In this document: in pieces, positions 1 to 7,399 of the stretch
Layout: each line of letters starts with the position of its first letter
Numbering within the stretch: the first letter of the stretch is position 1
From: Litchfieldella xinjiangensis
GTDB lineage: Bacteria; Pseudomonadota; Gammaproteobacteria; Pseudomonadales; Halomonadaceae
NCBI RefSeq assembly: GCF_000759345.1
Contig: NZ_JPZL01000002.1
Coordinates: forward strand, 972,293 to 1,036,292
Length of the DNA: 64,000 bases
Reading direction: 5' to 3'
Notes under the pieces: model-generated
The model's database searches: none
What the model was told of the DNA's origin: nothing
The model's input: the letters and a program-made list of their open reading frames with translations, nothing else
Position numbers and translations under genes: made by a program

Positions 1-604
1 TCGGGTGGGGTACCTTGTGCCGCAGGGTGTCGCACTCGCGCTTGAGCCAGTCGGCGTAGTCATCTCGGTACTTCTGCAGTTCGGCGTCGAAGTCTTCAGC
101 CTTCTCTAGGCGCGTCTCGGCTTCGCGGAGCTTCACGTAGCCCAGGTCATCGAACAGGCCGGTGTAGATGTCGGCGGCGAAGCCCAGCTGACTGAGGCAC
201 TTCTTCATGGCGTCGGTGACAGACTTCTTCGGCGCCTCGTTGTCCGTGATGAACTGCCCCTTGTTGGTCATGTAGACCGCCCGGGTATGGCCGAAATGAG
301 TGACCTCGCCGCGCTTGCCTTCCCATTCGTACCAGAGCGTTAACTGGCAGGTGTGGGTCTGCTCATGGCCGATCACCGTCTCCTTGAGCAGTACCGGCGC
401 GCCCTGGTCGAAGCGATCCACGTCGATGCGATACCCCCAGCCAATACCCACCGGCCCGAAGATCTTCGTTGCCAGCTTGACCATGTGCATGGTGTCGATG
501 GCGGTAATGTTCTGGCCGTTGACCTTGGCCGGCTTCACCGCATCGGTAGGCGTCTTCTCGACCCGGCTCCAAATCGCCAGGTGTTGGTCGTTTGTCTGCG
601 TCAT
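1..604 (-). CDS. Rad52-like phage single-strand annealing protein (partial)
   Basis: Open frame of at least 201 codons running off the left window edge, so the C-terminus is missing. It starts at an ATG preceded by GAGGTG. The middle part has a GIGWGYRID segment, a later EAPKKSVTDAMKKCLSQLGF segment and then a short acidic GLFDDLGYV stretch. This arrangement is typical of Rad52-superfamily (Sak/DUF1071-like) recombinases that anneal single-stranded DNA during phage recombination. It lies at the downstream end of the leftward early operon, where lambda-type phages keep recombination genes. The family assignment is from remembered motifs, so another annealing-protein family remains possible. 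Confidence 0.6.
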   Translation of the reverse strand, partial: MTQTNDQHLAIWSRVEKTPTDAVKPAKVNGQNITAIDTMHMVKLATKIFGPVGIGWGYRIDVDRFDQGAPVLLKETVIGHEQTHTCQLTLWYEWEGKRGEVTHFGHTRAVYMTNKGQFITDNEAPKKSVTDAMKKCLSQLGFAADIYTGLFDDLGYVKLREAETRLEKAEDFDAELQKYRDDYADWLKRECDTLRHKVPHP

Positions 605-614
605 GCTCATCACC

Positions 615-920
615 TCACGCCGCCTCGTACTGATAGCTAATAGCCGCTTCGTATTGATCCTCGGCGACTTGCTGCGCCCAGGCGCGCAACTCAGCCCGGC
701 CGTCGTCGGTAGTGAGGTAGTGCTCGATCAGCTGGGCGATGGTGGTGGTCAGCGCGAGGTTGTCGTACCAGGTGCCCAGCAGGCCTTCATCGCGAACGTG
801 CTCGGCGAACGACAGCTTCGCATCGGCGTTACCGTCATCGACGGCCTCGATGATTTCCTTTGTGCGCTGGGTTGTGTCGAAGGGGCGGCCGCGGACGATG
901 AGAGGGAGGGTCATGTTCAT
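615..920 (-). CDS. Small phage early protein, unknown function
   Basis: 101 aa, acidic, mostly helical in appearance, ending in a repeated YQYEAA-like tail (AAISYQYEAA). Two in-frame ATGs lie 6 bases apart; the upstream one at 920 overlaps the end of the previous gene (917), which fits translational coupling. No family is recognised. It is part of the leftward early operon with the annealing protein 10 bases downstream. Confidence 0.6.
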   Translation of the reverse strand: MNMTLPLIVRGRPFDTTQRTKEIIEAVDDGNADAKLSFAEHVRDEGLLGTWYDNLALTTTIAQLIEHYLTTDDGRAELRAWAQQVAEDQYEAAISYQYEAA

Positions 921-1159
921 GATGTGCGCTCCAGTTCGTCGAGCAGGGCGTCGGCTGTGGCTACAGAAAGCCTCGCAATCTCCTCCGGCGAGGGCATGCC
1001 ATTGCTTCCTGCGGCTGTGTATCCCTGCATTGCAGCCTTGGCGAAGTCCTCGCGCTTGGTGAGGCCGTGCGCCTCGGTTGTGCCCTTTGAGGGATCGAAT
1101 GAATCCACCCAAATCTCTGGCTCAGCCAGCGGCATTGCTGGCATATCTGCATTCTTCAC
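917..1159 (-). CDS. Small phage early protein, unknown function
   Basis: 80 aa from a GTG start at 1159 that shares a GTGA overlap with the stop of the upstream gene, which is why this start is preferred over in-frame positions further upstream. The C-terminal half (PSPEEIARLSVATADALLDE) looks like a short amphipathic helix pair. No known family is recognised; it is common for such genes to lie in phage early operons. Confidence 0.6.
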   Translation of the reverse strand: MKNADMPAMPLAEPEIWVDSFDPSKGTTEAHGLTKREDFAKAAMQGYTAAGSNGMPSPEEIARLSVATADALLDELERTS

Positions 1160-1413
1160 GCCGCAGCCCTCCCTTTCTGCTCTTCCAGATAGGCATCGAG
1201 GATGATCTCGATGGCCCGGTTCGTTTCGCATGAGCTCGCGTTGTTGTTGCCCTGAGCGAAGAACTCATCCGCCAGCGCGGAATACAGCTCCGTCGCTTCG
1301 GCCTGAGCCCCGCAGACCGCCCAGGCCACCGCCTGGCTGACCAACACGGCGTCGCGGTCGTCGCGGGCATCCTCGATCGCGTGGCTGTTTCGGGCCCATT
1401 CATACGTCGGCAT
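1156..1413 (-). CDS. Small phage early protein, unknown function
   Basis: 85 aa, helical, with two Cys (AVCGAQ, SSCETN) not arranged as a zinc site. It overlaps its upstream neighbour (which ends at 1400) by 14 bases and ends in a GTGA overlap with the downstream gene, so it belongs to the same translationally coupled leftward operon. Function unknown. Confidence 0.6.
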   Translation of the reverse strand: MPTYEWARNSHAIEDARDDRDAVLVSQAVAWAVCGAQAEATELYSALADEFFAQGNNNASSCETNRAIEIILDAYLEEQKGRAAA

Positions 1414-1600
1414 CGTGGTGCTCCCTCAGAAACTCGCGAGCAGCCTCGGGGATCTCTTCAGGCGGCACTCGCTCAACGGTGATTCGGTACAGGCGCCGTT
1501 CGAACAGGAACGTCTCGACGGCTTTCTCTCTGCCATGCTCGAGCAGCATGCGACGCACCAGGGCGCTTTGAGCCGCGGCGCGGGATAGATCAGGGGTCAT
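1400..1600 (-). CDS. Small phage early protein, unknown function
   Basis: 66 aa starting at the ATG at 1600, which forms an ATGA overlap with the upstream gene's stop; the longer reading from 1615 is less likely. The sequence is charged (ERRLYRITVERVPPEEIPEA) with no recognised domain. Coupled member of the leftward early operon. Confidence 0.55.
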   Translation of the reverse strand: MTPDLSRAAAQSALVRRMLLEHGREKAVETFLFERRLYRITVERVPPEEIPEAAREFLREHHDADV

Positions 1601-1821
1601 GACGGCACCTTCCAAAGCTGCAGGAGGGGCGCCTTCAAGCCGTTGCGACGGGCAACGTATTCAGCCTCGCGTCGAGCGTTGGCCGTCTCGCCTACGCTCA
1701 TTGGCTTGTCGTCTTCGGTGCGGCGGCGCCAGATGAGGCGCTGGCCCGCTGGAACGAGGTCCGCCACGCGGGCGCTCTCTTGGACCAGCGTCACGACATT
1801 GCCGCGATGAATCGGGATCAT
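1597..1821 (-). CDS. Small phage early protein, unknown function
   Basis: 74 aa, basic, with an ATG preceded by a good GGAGGTTCGCC ribosome-binding site. It is the first gene of the leftward early operon visible here and lies directly downstream of a terminator-like hairpin at 1838-1861. No domain recognised. Confidence 0.6.
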   Translation of the reverse strand: MIPIHRGNVVTLVQESARVADLVPAGQRLIWRRRTEDDKPMSVGETANARREAEYVARRNGLKAPLLQLWKVPS

Positions 1822-1837
1822 GGCGAACCTCCGGATT

Positions 1838-1861
1838 AAAAAAGGGCCACCGAAGTGGCCC
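1838..1861 (-). terminator. Leftward intrinsic terminator ahead of the early operon genes
   Basis: On the minus strand a 7-bp stem (GGGCCAC / GTGGCCC) closed by a TTCG tetraloop is followed by six T residues. It sits just upstream of the ribosome-binding site of the first visible leftward gene, so transcription from further right would have to read through it. This resembles a lambda tL1-type terminator used with antitermination, but no antiterminator gene or nut site was recognised. Confidence 0.6.
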
Positions 1862-2057
1862 AGGTACGCAGGGAACTGAAGGGTGATGCGGCACGCCGCT
1901 AGACGTGATTACCGCATCGGGATAGACACCGGCCCCGCACCCTGCTTTGAGCGGCCTTCCGCTCGCTAGACTGCATAACCTAAGAGTCGCGATGCCTATC
2001 CCGATGGCCCCAGGTGCGCCCTAGGGCTGGCAGAGGCGCCGACAAGAACGCCTCATT

Positions 2058-2768
2058 TTGATCATGTATTCACGTAATTATATGAATAATATAGATTTAA
2101 TAGAGTCGACGATCCCTGCGCCGCCTCAGGCGACCGTGATCAACAATTGCGACCGTTTAGCCGCGCTGGTAATAGTGGTTATGTACAAAGCAGGGAGTCG
2201 CAAAGTGGACGCCAATAACTTACAAAAACTGGCCCAGCTCAAAGAACAGATTGCCCAATCTGAGCGCGAAGCCAAGAAACTTACGCTGGATACTTATGAT
2301 TTCTCAGAAGCTGCGCGGCTTTCGCTTGAGAAGCGGCGAGAACAACTAGGCCAGCCCGAATACCCGCCCGAAGTATTTGATCCTGCAATTCCAAGCAGAG
2401 ACGTAACCGTACAGGTGAAAAGGAAGAAGAAGGGTAAGAAGCGGCCCTCTTCTTCCGGGACTAGTCCTGAGCGGACGAAGAGCGGAAACCTTAAGAAGCG
2501 AAAAGATATTCACGACCCAACTGTTCCTACGTTTCCCTGCTCTTCCGAGCCGACTAAAAGCCGAAAGTGGATTACCAAGCTCTGTAAAATGTGCAGCAGA
2601 AAGATTCACATTCATGTCGATTGGAAGTCTCCCTCTCTTTATTGCAAATCCTGCAGGTCAACAGCTGCTAGCTTGCGGAAGAACAAGAAAGCCAATTCCT
2701 TCACGCCTCAATACACACACTGCGCTATATACCAGGGCGGTGCTCCTGGCGGGGGGAAGCGCCGGTAG
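2058..2768 (+). CDS. AT-rich protein with C-terminal zinc ribbon, unknown function
   Basis: Up to 236 aa; the start is uncertain, with several in-frame ATGs (for example at 2064, 2082 and 2181). The middle is strongly basic (VKRKKKGKKRPSSSG) and the C-terminus has a CxxC-x17-CxxC arrangement (LCKMC ... YCKSC) typical of a zinc ribbon or treble clef. It is AT-richer than its neighbours and oriented against both the leftward operon and the repressor gene, so it looks like an independently acquired moron-type gene near the immunity region. Nucleic-acid binding is an inference from the zinc site and basic stretch; no family is recognised. Confidence 0.55.
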   Translation: MIMYSRNYMNNIDLIESTIPAPPQATVINNCDRLAALVIVVMYKAGSRKVDANNLQKLAQLKEQIAQSEREAKKLTLDTYDFSEAARLSLEKRREQLGQPEYPPEVFDPAIPSRDVTVQVKRKKKGKKRPSSSGTSPERTKSGNLKKRKDIHDPTVPTFPCSSEPTKSRKWITKLCKMCSRKIHIHVDWKSPSLYCKSCRSTAASLRKNKKANSFTPQYTHCAIYQGGAPGGGKRR

Positions 2769-3077
2769 CACGAAAGACACCTCATCGAAGCGGCTTTCGA
2801 GCGAGCCCTGCTTGATACTGCAAGGCTCATTAACTCGGCCTTCTGCTTGGCACCGTCAGGCTGACGGCTGGGCTCCCAGGGTTTCCCCCAGTCCCCACTC
2901 GGCTGCGCAAGATATCTGCGGGGGCTTCCGGCCCCTACGGCTCCTTCGCCGCGTCTAAGCGTCCCCTCTGTAACCCCGAGGTGCGGAGCTGCCTCTCGCA
3001 ACGTCGGCCACATTCCCCGGTGGCTCGGGTCGGCCTGTGAGGGCCTGGGACGTTTTGTGCTGTGTCCGTGTTAGTGA
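2769..3077. other. Gap without a convincing gene, left-operator leader
   Basis: About 310 bases between the zinc-ribbon gene and the left operators. It contains several short GC hairpins (for example GGGG/CCCC around 2930) and one leftward 101-codon frame with a poor ribosome-binding site. If a leftward promoter lies at the operators at 3078-3138, this would be its transcribed leader. I see no clear gene, nut site or tRNA. Confidence 0.4.
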
Positions 3078-3138
3078 ATTTAAGCATACTGAAATGACCA
3101 GTCAAGAGCTTCGCTGAAATATTTTCAGTAAGCTAAAC
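3078..3138. promoter_or_regulatory. Left repressor operators (O_L-like)
   Basis: Two sites resemble the right operators. TTTAAGCATACTGAAA at 3079-3094 matches the reverse complement of the best right-operator site at 15 of 16 positions. TTTCAGTAAGCTAAAC at 3123-3138 matches the same site at about 12 of 16. A half-site CGCTGAAA lies between them. Their position downstream of the repressor gene, at the head of the leftward region, fits O_L/P_L of a lambdoid immunity region. Confidence 0.6.
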
Positions 3139-3149
3139 AGGAAGGCGTG

Positions 3150-3173
3150 AAAAACCCGCCAGTTAGGCGGGTT
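3150..3173 (-). terminator. Terminator of the repressor gene
   Basis: On the minus strand an 8-bp stem AACCCGCC / GGCGGGTT with a 5-base loop runs into five T residues. It lies 20 bases beyond the stop codon of the CI-like gene. Confidence 0.75.
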
Positions 3174-3193
3174 GGCTGGGTGCGGTCAGCGAA

Positions 3194-3922
3194 TCAGAGG
3201 CGGTTCTCTGACATGAACACACGGCCCAGGATCTTGGGGGCGTCGGGATCGGCCATGCTATAGACCTCTTCGGGGAATTCTTCGGCATTGTCGCTGACGA
3301 CGCGTACGCGCCCCAAGGGGAGCCGGTAAAGGCGCTTAACCCTCAACATGCCATCGTGGTCGAGTGCGTAGACCTTACCGTCCTCGATGTGACGGCTTCC
3401 CTTGTCGATGCCAATGGTCGCGCCGTCAGTGATGGCAGGGTGCATCGAGTCGCCCCTTACTGTCGCCAGGGCGGCGTTCTCCGGCTGCACGCCGTAGTGG
3501 TAAAGCCGGGGCAGGCTGAATCGCTCCCTGGCCCCGTGGTTCTCAACCACCTGCGTACTTCCGTCGCCGGCGGCGAACTCGACTTCACGGAAGATCGGCA
3601 GCCAGACCTCATCAGCACTTACAGGCTCGCTGCTTTCCACGAACTCCGTATCTAGTATTTCAGCGTCGCCGTCAAAAGCATCAATAGCCTTCTGTGACAA
3701 CTCGTCGAAGCCCCGAATAGGGCCTTTTCCATCAACTAGCCACGTATACGAGACACGCGTAGCCCTCGCCAGTTTCAGCAGGCGTTCGGCAGTGGGGGCC
3801 TTGGTCTCTCCGCTTAGCCATTGCGTTACAGCAGACGGGCTGACGCCGCACGCCTTGGCGATGGCGCTCTTAGACTGCCCGCTCTCGCGGATGGCCTGAT
3901 CAATTCGGTTGTGGATGCTCAT
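3194..3922 (-). CDS. CI-like prophage repressor (HTH plus S24/LexA-type peptidase)
   Basis: 242 aa from the ATG at 3922, chosen because a longer reading would cover the operators. The N-terminus (about 5-62) is an XRE helix-turn-helix (SKSAIAKACGVSPSAVTQWL). The C-terminus (about 115-235) is a LexA/S24-type autoprotease and dimerisation domain, with the serine in RGDSMHPAI and the downstream lysine in MLRVKRLYRL. It should hold the prophage dormant by binding the operators on both sides and be inactivated by RecA-stimulated self-cleavage on DNA damage. Divergent from the Cro-like gene. Confidence 0.92.
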   Translation of the reverse strand: MSIHNRIDQAIRESGQSKSAIAKACGVSPSAVTQWLSGETKAPTAERLLKLARATRVSYTWLVDGKGPIRGFDELSQKAIDAFDGDAEILDTEFVESSEPVSADEVWLPIFREVEFAAGDGSTQVVENHGARERFSLPRLYHYGVQPENAALATVRGDSMHPAITDGATIGIDKGSRHIEDGKVYALDHDGMLRVKRLYRLPLGRVRVVSDNAEEFPEEVYSMADPDAPKILGRVFMSENRL

Positions 3923-3985
3923 TTTAGCGAGCTTAAAGCAAGCATCGTTAAGCATGCTTGCGGCCTTGCTTTCAGCATGCTTAAA
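3922..3985. promoter_or_regulatory. Right operators O_R3, O_R2, O_R1
   Basis: Three related 16-base sites lie between cI and cro: TTTTAGCGAGCTTAAA (3922-3937), a site with core TTAAGCATGCTT (3948-3959), and TTTCAGCATGCTTAAA (3970-3985). Their centres are 24 bp apart each time. The first abuts the repressor start codon and the third overlaps the likely P_R -10 box, the arrangement expected for CI/Cro competition. Confidence 0.8.
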
Positions 3986-3986
3986 T
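3958..3986 (+). promoter_or_regulatory. Probable P_R promoter
   Basis: TTGCGG (3958-3963), a 17-bp spacer and TTAAAT (3981-3986) make a plausible sigma-70 promoter 23 bases before the cro start. The -10 overlaps operator O_R1. Confidence 0.55.
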
Positions 3987-4008
3987 ATTTCCATACAGGA
4001 GGGCTCCC

Positions 4009-4185
4009 ATGAAAACCGAAGACGCAATCCAGCATTTCGGCGGCAAGAAGATAGATCTGGCGAAAGCGCTGGGGCTGTCTCCGTCCGCAATTACCCAGTG
4101 GGGCGAAACGGTGCCTCCGCTTCGCCAGTTCCAGCTCGAGCGGATTACCGACGGAAAGCTGAAAGCCGAACCGGTTGCCGCCTGA
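4009..4185 (+). CDS. Cro-like repressor
   Basis: 58 aa, ATG preceded by GGAGGG. The helix-turn-helix KKIDLAKALGLSPSAITQW (about residues 13-31) and the total length fit Cro/DicC-type regulators. It is divergent from the CI-like gene across three operators and is the first gene of the rightward early operon, where it would repress the repressor promoter during lytic growth. Confidence 0.85.
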   Translation: MKTEDAIQHFGGKKIDLAKALGLSPSAITQWGETVPPLRQFQLERITDGKLKAEPVAA

Positions 4186-4248
4186 CTTATTGACCGCCTG
4201 CCTGGGAAGGCCGCGACCGCCGATGACTGACCGAAAAAAGGAAGAACC

Positions 4249-4575
4249 ATGGCTCAGTACCTGGTTGACGATCGCCGCCGCAAACCGGAAGGCGAACACC
4301 TTAGCAACGTGGTGAAAGTGCGTTTTACCGATACGGAACTTGAGCTCCTCCAGGCCTCAGCCTCGATGAGCACCGAGGGACGCCTGGCTCCGTATCTCCA
4401 TGACCTCGTACTCGAAGCGCATGAGGCGCGACGAGCCCGGCAAGCCCAGCTGCTTGCGGATCTAGCGGAAGGAAAGCCGCTTGATGACCAGGGCAGGGAA
4501 GCGCTCGAGGCATTGCTCGCTCGTATGGCTGAACAGGGCCTGATGAGGAGTTTGGCGCAACAACTGACGGCCTGA
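4249..4575 (+). CDS. Small early protein, possible MobC/ribbon-helix-helix type
   Basis: 108 aa with an AAGGAAG ribosome-binding site. The N-terminal part (VVKVRFTDTELELLQASAS) has the strand-helix pattern of ribbon-helix-helix DNA-binding or MobC-like proteins; the rest is helical. It is second in the rightward early operon, a usual place for CII-type or accessory regulators, but CII itself is not recognised. Confidence 0.55.
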   Translation: MAQYLVDDRRRKPEGEHLSNVVKVRFTDTELELLQASASMSTEGRLAPYLHDLVLEAHEARRARQAQLLADLAEGKPLDDQGREALEALLARMAEQGLMRSLAQQLTA

Positions 4576-4594
4576 CAGGCCCTGGAGTCGAATC

Positions 4595-4786
4595 GTGATC
4601 GACCAATCGGTAGTGCAAGGCGCATTGGCCCGTATGCGGCCAAGCCTGCGCCAAGAAGCAGAGGAACGCGCCAAGAGGCGTGGCGTTACCGCAGCAGACA
4701 TCGTGATGGAGCAGTGCCTGGGGCAGCTCGAGGATCAGCTCTATGCGCTGCGGAAAAAAGGACGACCTGCATTGCGGGTTGTTTGA
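4595..4786 (+). CDS. Small early protein, unknown function
   Basis: 63 aa, basic and helical (MRPSLRQEAEERAKRRGVTA), starting 19 bases after the previous gene. No family recognised. It is followed by a strong hairpin at 4849-4885. Confidence 0.5.
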   Translation: MIDQSVVQGALARMRPSLRQEAEERAKRRGVTAADIVMEQCLGQLEDQLYALRKKGRPALRVV

Positions 4787-4848
4787 ACGGGCGGGCCCAG
4801 GCCCGTCACTGCAATACGAGGCCCTTATAGGGCTGGCCCAGAAACGAA

Positions 4849-4885
4849 GAAGCCCGGCATATCGCTGGGGAGCGTGCCGGGCTTC
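4849..4885 (+). terminator. Hairpin in early operon, possible tR1-type terminator
   Basis: An 11-bp perfect stem GAAGCCCGGCA / TGCCGGGCTTC with a 15-base loop. It lacks a clear T run, so it may be an attenuator or an RNA-stabilising hairpin rather than a full terminator. It lies between two early genes, 29 bases before the Rha gene. Confidence 0.45.
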
Positions 4886-4913
4886 GAATCACGAACAGGT
4901 GATGGAGTAAATC

Positions 4914-5657
4914 ATGAACGAACTCACAGAACATCGCAAGCCGACCATGAGCAGCCGCGAAATTGCGGAGGTGGTCGAGTCTCGTCACGACAAGGTGAAG
5001 CAGTCCATGGAGCGGCTGGCAGATCGGGGCCTGATCGCTTTTACCCCAGTGGGGGAAAAGGACACCGGCGGCCGGCCAGGCGTTGTCTACCACGTCAACA
5101 AGCGTGACAGCTATGTGGTCGTGGCCCAGCTCTCCCCCGAGTTCACCGCCCGCCTGGTGGATCGCTGGCAAGAACTTGAGGAAAGCGCGGCTAAAACCGC
5201 CCTGACTCAATCAAACGTCCCGGCCACCCTGGCCTTGGTTGAGTGCGCCGCCAATCTGCTGCGCGCTTCCGATTCCGGAAAGGTGGTCATGCTTCGCAAG
5301 GCCGGCCAGGCCATCGGCGCCGATACCAGCTTTCTGCCCGACTACACCGAAGACAGCGCCCCGGGTCACGTGGGCGCCATGGATACCGCCAGCCTGACCC
5401 AACTGCTGCACGACTATGGCGTGGGCATGAGTGCGGCACGCTTCAACCAGGTCCTGGCTGAGATCGGCCTCCTTGAGCGTCGATCCCGTCGGACGTCAGG
5501 CGGGGAGACCAAGAGCTTCTGGTGCATCACCGACGCGGGTCAGAAATACGGTAAGAACGTCGTCAGCCCGCAATCTCCTCGAGAGACCCAGCCCCATTGG
5601 TACCGGAAGCGCTTTACAGACCTGCTCGCCCTGGCGGGCATGGAAGGTGCGGCATGA
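4914..5657 (+). CDS. Rha family phage regulatory protein
   Basis: 247 aa. Residues 10-90 (MSSREIAEVVESRHDKVKQS, then GRPGVVYHVNKRDSYVVVAQ) match the Rha domain found in phage 80/186-type regulators. The C-terminal part (about 120-240) resembles the KilA/antirepressor C-terminal domain: TSFLPDYTEDSAPGHVGAMD, then AARFNQVLAEIGLLERRSRR and a TDAGQKYGK strand. It is likely a DNA-binding protein that modulates lysogeny. The stop is 4 bases past the start of the next gene. Confidence 0.8.
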   Translation: MNELTEHRKPTMSSREIAEVVESRHDKVKQSMERLADRGLIAFTPVGEKDTGGRPGVVYHVNKRDSYVVVAQLSPEFTARLVDRWQELEESAAKTALTQSNVPATLALVECAANLLRASDSGKVVMLRKAGQAIGADTSFLPDYTEDSAPGHVGAMDTASLTQLLHDYGVGMSAARFNQVLAEIGLLERRSRRTSGGETKSFWCITDAGQKYGKNVVSPQSPRETQPHWYRKRFTDLLALAGMEGAA

Positions 5658-6802
5658 CCGCGCTTGAGAACATCCTTCACTTCCCAACGCAAGAGAGGCG
5701 CCCACGTGTGAACTCATGGCGCTGGAACGAGCTGGAGGAGGACGCCTTGGATGGCCTTCCTCATGATGCCCAGATTCTCTATCTGCGCGTCATACGCAAG
5801 CACATGGACTACGCCACAGGCATCACCGGACGTGTGCGCAAGATCAGCTACACGCAGATGCGGGAGGTGCTTGAGTATCACCCGCCGAAACACAGCCGCG
5901 AGAAGCCGATCACCTACAGCAAGGATCAGCTAAAGCGTCTGGTTCAGAAGTTGGTGGATGCTGGCCTCATTGAGCGTCTGCACTGCACTGAGAAAGGTGT
6001 TGCGCCGATGGAGGTTCGTCTTCCAATGGCCAGCTGTGACGCTGACGAACACCGCCACGAGAGCGCCACGGAAACACCGCCACGTCTAAACCCCCATGGT
6101 AGAGCCTCTGGTGAGGTGAACACCGCCACGAGAGCGCCACGTAATAACGAACAACACCGCCACCCTTCCGGGTCCGGTAATTCCTCTCTACCTAGCGGTA
6201 GAGAGTCGTCATGCAAGCGCCGCCAGTGGGGTGAGCCTGTCGATCACGAGATCGCGGCCTGGATGGGCGAGATTGTCGATGCTCTGCCGGGAGGCTCCGA
6301 AAAACGCAGCCTGACCTCCTGGGCGAACACGATCCGACTGATGCGAGAACAGGACGAGCGCGAGCCTGACCACATACGCCGCTTGTTCGAATGGGCGACC
6401 CAGAACGACTTCTGGCAAGCCAATATCCTCAGCCCCGCCAAGCTTCGCAAGCAGTGGAAAACCCTAGCCCTCCAGTTCAACCGTGACCGCACGGGAGCCC
6501 GCCATGAAGACCGCAACCCAGCTAGTCAGCGCCGCGCAGAACAAGATCGTGTCGCAGCAAGCCTCGCAGACCCATACGACACCTCCTGGGCGGCTGGTCT
6601 GTTCGACGAAGGAGGAGCGGAAGGCGCTGATCGGCAAGCTAGTGAACCGAGTGTTTACCCGCATGGAGGCGATATTCCCCAGGACCTGGCGGATGTCGTT
6701 CACAACGGACCAGATGCTGAATCTGGCGAAGCGGGAGCTTGCGTTATCGATGGCGAGTTGGTCTTCGTTGCCGACACAGGAACGACTCGACATGGCCATT
6801 GA
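5654..6802 (+). CDS. Phage replication initiation protein (O-like)
   Basis: 382 aa from an ATGA overlap with the Rha gene. The first 120 residues look like a winged-helix replication domain (HDAQILYLRVIRKHMDYATG). The middle is low complexity. Residues about 195-285 (WMGEIVDALPGG ... SPAKLRKQWKTLALQFNR) resemble the C-terminal helicase-loading/DnaT-like region of O-type initiators. The last 99 codons overlap the P-like gene in another frame and have no recognisable fold, which suggests a lost stop codon. The protein should bind the phage origin, which in this phage class often lies inside the gene. Confidence 0.7.
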   Translation: MTALENILHFPTQERRPRVNSWRWNELEEDALDGLPHDAQILYLRVIRKHMDYATGITGRVRKISYTQMREVLEYHPPKHSREKPITYSKDQLKRLVQKLVDAGLIERLHCTEKGVAPMEVRLPMASCDADEHRHESATETPPRLNPHGRASGEVNTATRAPRNNEQHRHPSGSGNSSLPSGRESSCKRRQWGEPVDHEIAAWMGEIVDALPGGSEKRSLTSWANTIRLMREQDEREPDHIRRLFEWATQNDFWQANILSPAKLRKQWKTLALQFNRDRTGARHEDRNPASQRRAEQDRVAASLADPYDTSWAAGLFDEGGAEGADRQASEPSVYPHGGDIPQDLADVVHNGPDAESGEAGACVIDGELVFVADTGTTRHGH

Positions 6803-7295
6803 GCGCGTGAAGAACGATGGCGGCAACTGGCCTCCGTCCATTGCTGAGCTGTGTCTACGCCTGAAGCCCAGCATGTCTGACTTTGGCCTGCCTGATCCCG
6901 AGGTGGCATTCATGGAAGCCTGCTCCCATGCAGGCAATGTGAGCGGACACGCATGGAGTCACGAGGCTGTGCGTGAGGCCGGATCGGCAACAGGCTTCTG
7001 GGATTTGCGTCACGTAGCCAGCGACATCGAGAGGTCGCGCCTACGCAAGATATTCCACGCCAAATACGAAGCCATCTGCAACCGCGTGATTGCAGGCGGG
7101 GAAGTGTCCAGCGTTGCGCTTATCGAATGCGACGACATGAAAACCGCTCTTGAGCGTGCAGAGGCGGCGGCCAATGAGGAATCCGAGCGCCGGATGCGTG
7201 AGTTTTGGGCGAACAGGGGAGAAGAGCCCCCCAAGTCCGGAACTGAGGCCATTCAGCGTATGCGCGGGATGCTCGATGAGGAGGGCACTGCATGA
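6504..7295 (+). CDS. Replication protein P-like helicase loader
   Basis: 263 aa. The order of segments follows lambda P: an N-terminal leader of about 50 aa, LVNRVFTRMEAIFP, then WPPSIAELCLRLKPS, and a WSHEAVREAGSATGFWDLRH segment. P proteins recruit the host DnaB helicase to the O-bound origin. The start at 6504 is supported by a GGGAG ribosome-binding site and by alignment to the lambda P length. It overlaps the O-like gene by 299 bases, which is unusual. Confidence 0.7.
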   Translation: MKTATQLVSAAQNKIVSQQASQTHTTPPGRLVCSTKEERKALIGKLVNRVFTRMEAIFPRTWRMSFTTDQMLNLAKRELALSMASWSSLPTQERLDMAIERVKNDGGNWPPSIAELCLRLKPSMSDFGLPDPEVAFMEACSHAGNVSGHAWSHEAVREAGSATGFWDLRHVASDIERSRLRKIFHAKYEAICNRVIAGGEVSSVALIECDDMKTALERAEAAANEESERRMREFWANRGEEPPKSGTEAIQRMRGMLDEEGTA

Positions 7296-7399
7296 ACTCA
7301 CTACGAACCCTGGTCTGGCTGATGACCGCGGCTGCCCTGACGGGGGCCGTGGCTGTCGAGGTGGCCTTACTCCACACGCTTATCGCCGGAGGTGCCTGA
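7292..7399 (+). CDS. Small single-span membrane protein
   Basis: 35 aa, nearly all hydrophobic (one span about residues 5-28, TLVWLMTAAALTGAVAVEVA). It starts inside an ATGA overlap with the P-like gene and its stop overlaps the next start (TGATG), so it is embedded in the coupled operon. Function unknown. Confidence 0.5.
   Translation: MNSLRTLVWLMTAAALTGAVAVEVALLHTLIAGGA

Noticed and set aside
2708..3013. Leftward 101-codon frame before the left operators
   Set aside because: Poor ribosome-binding site, no recognisable domain, and it overlaps the end of a better-supported gene on the other strand. It could still be an early leader peptide, but I could not support it.
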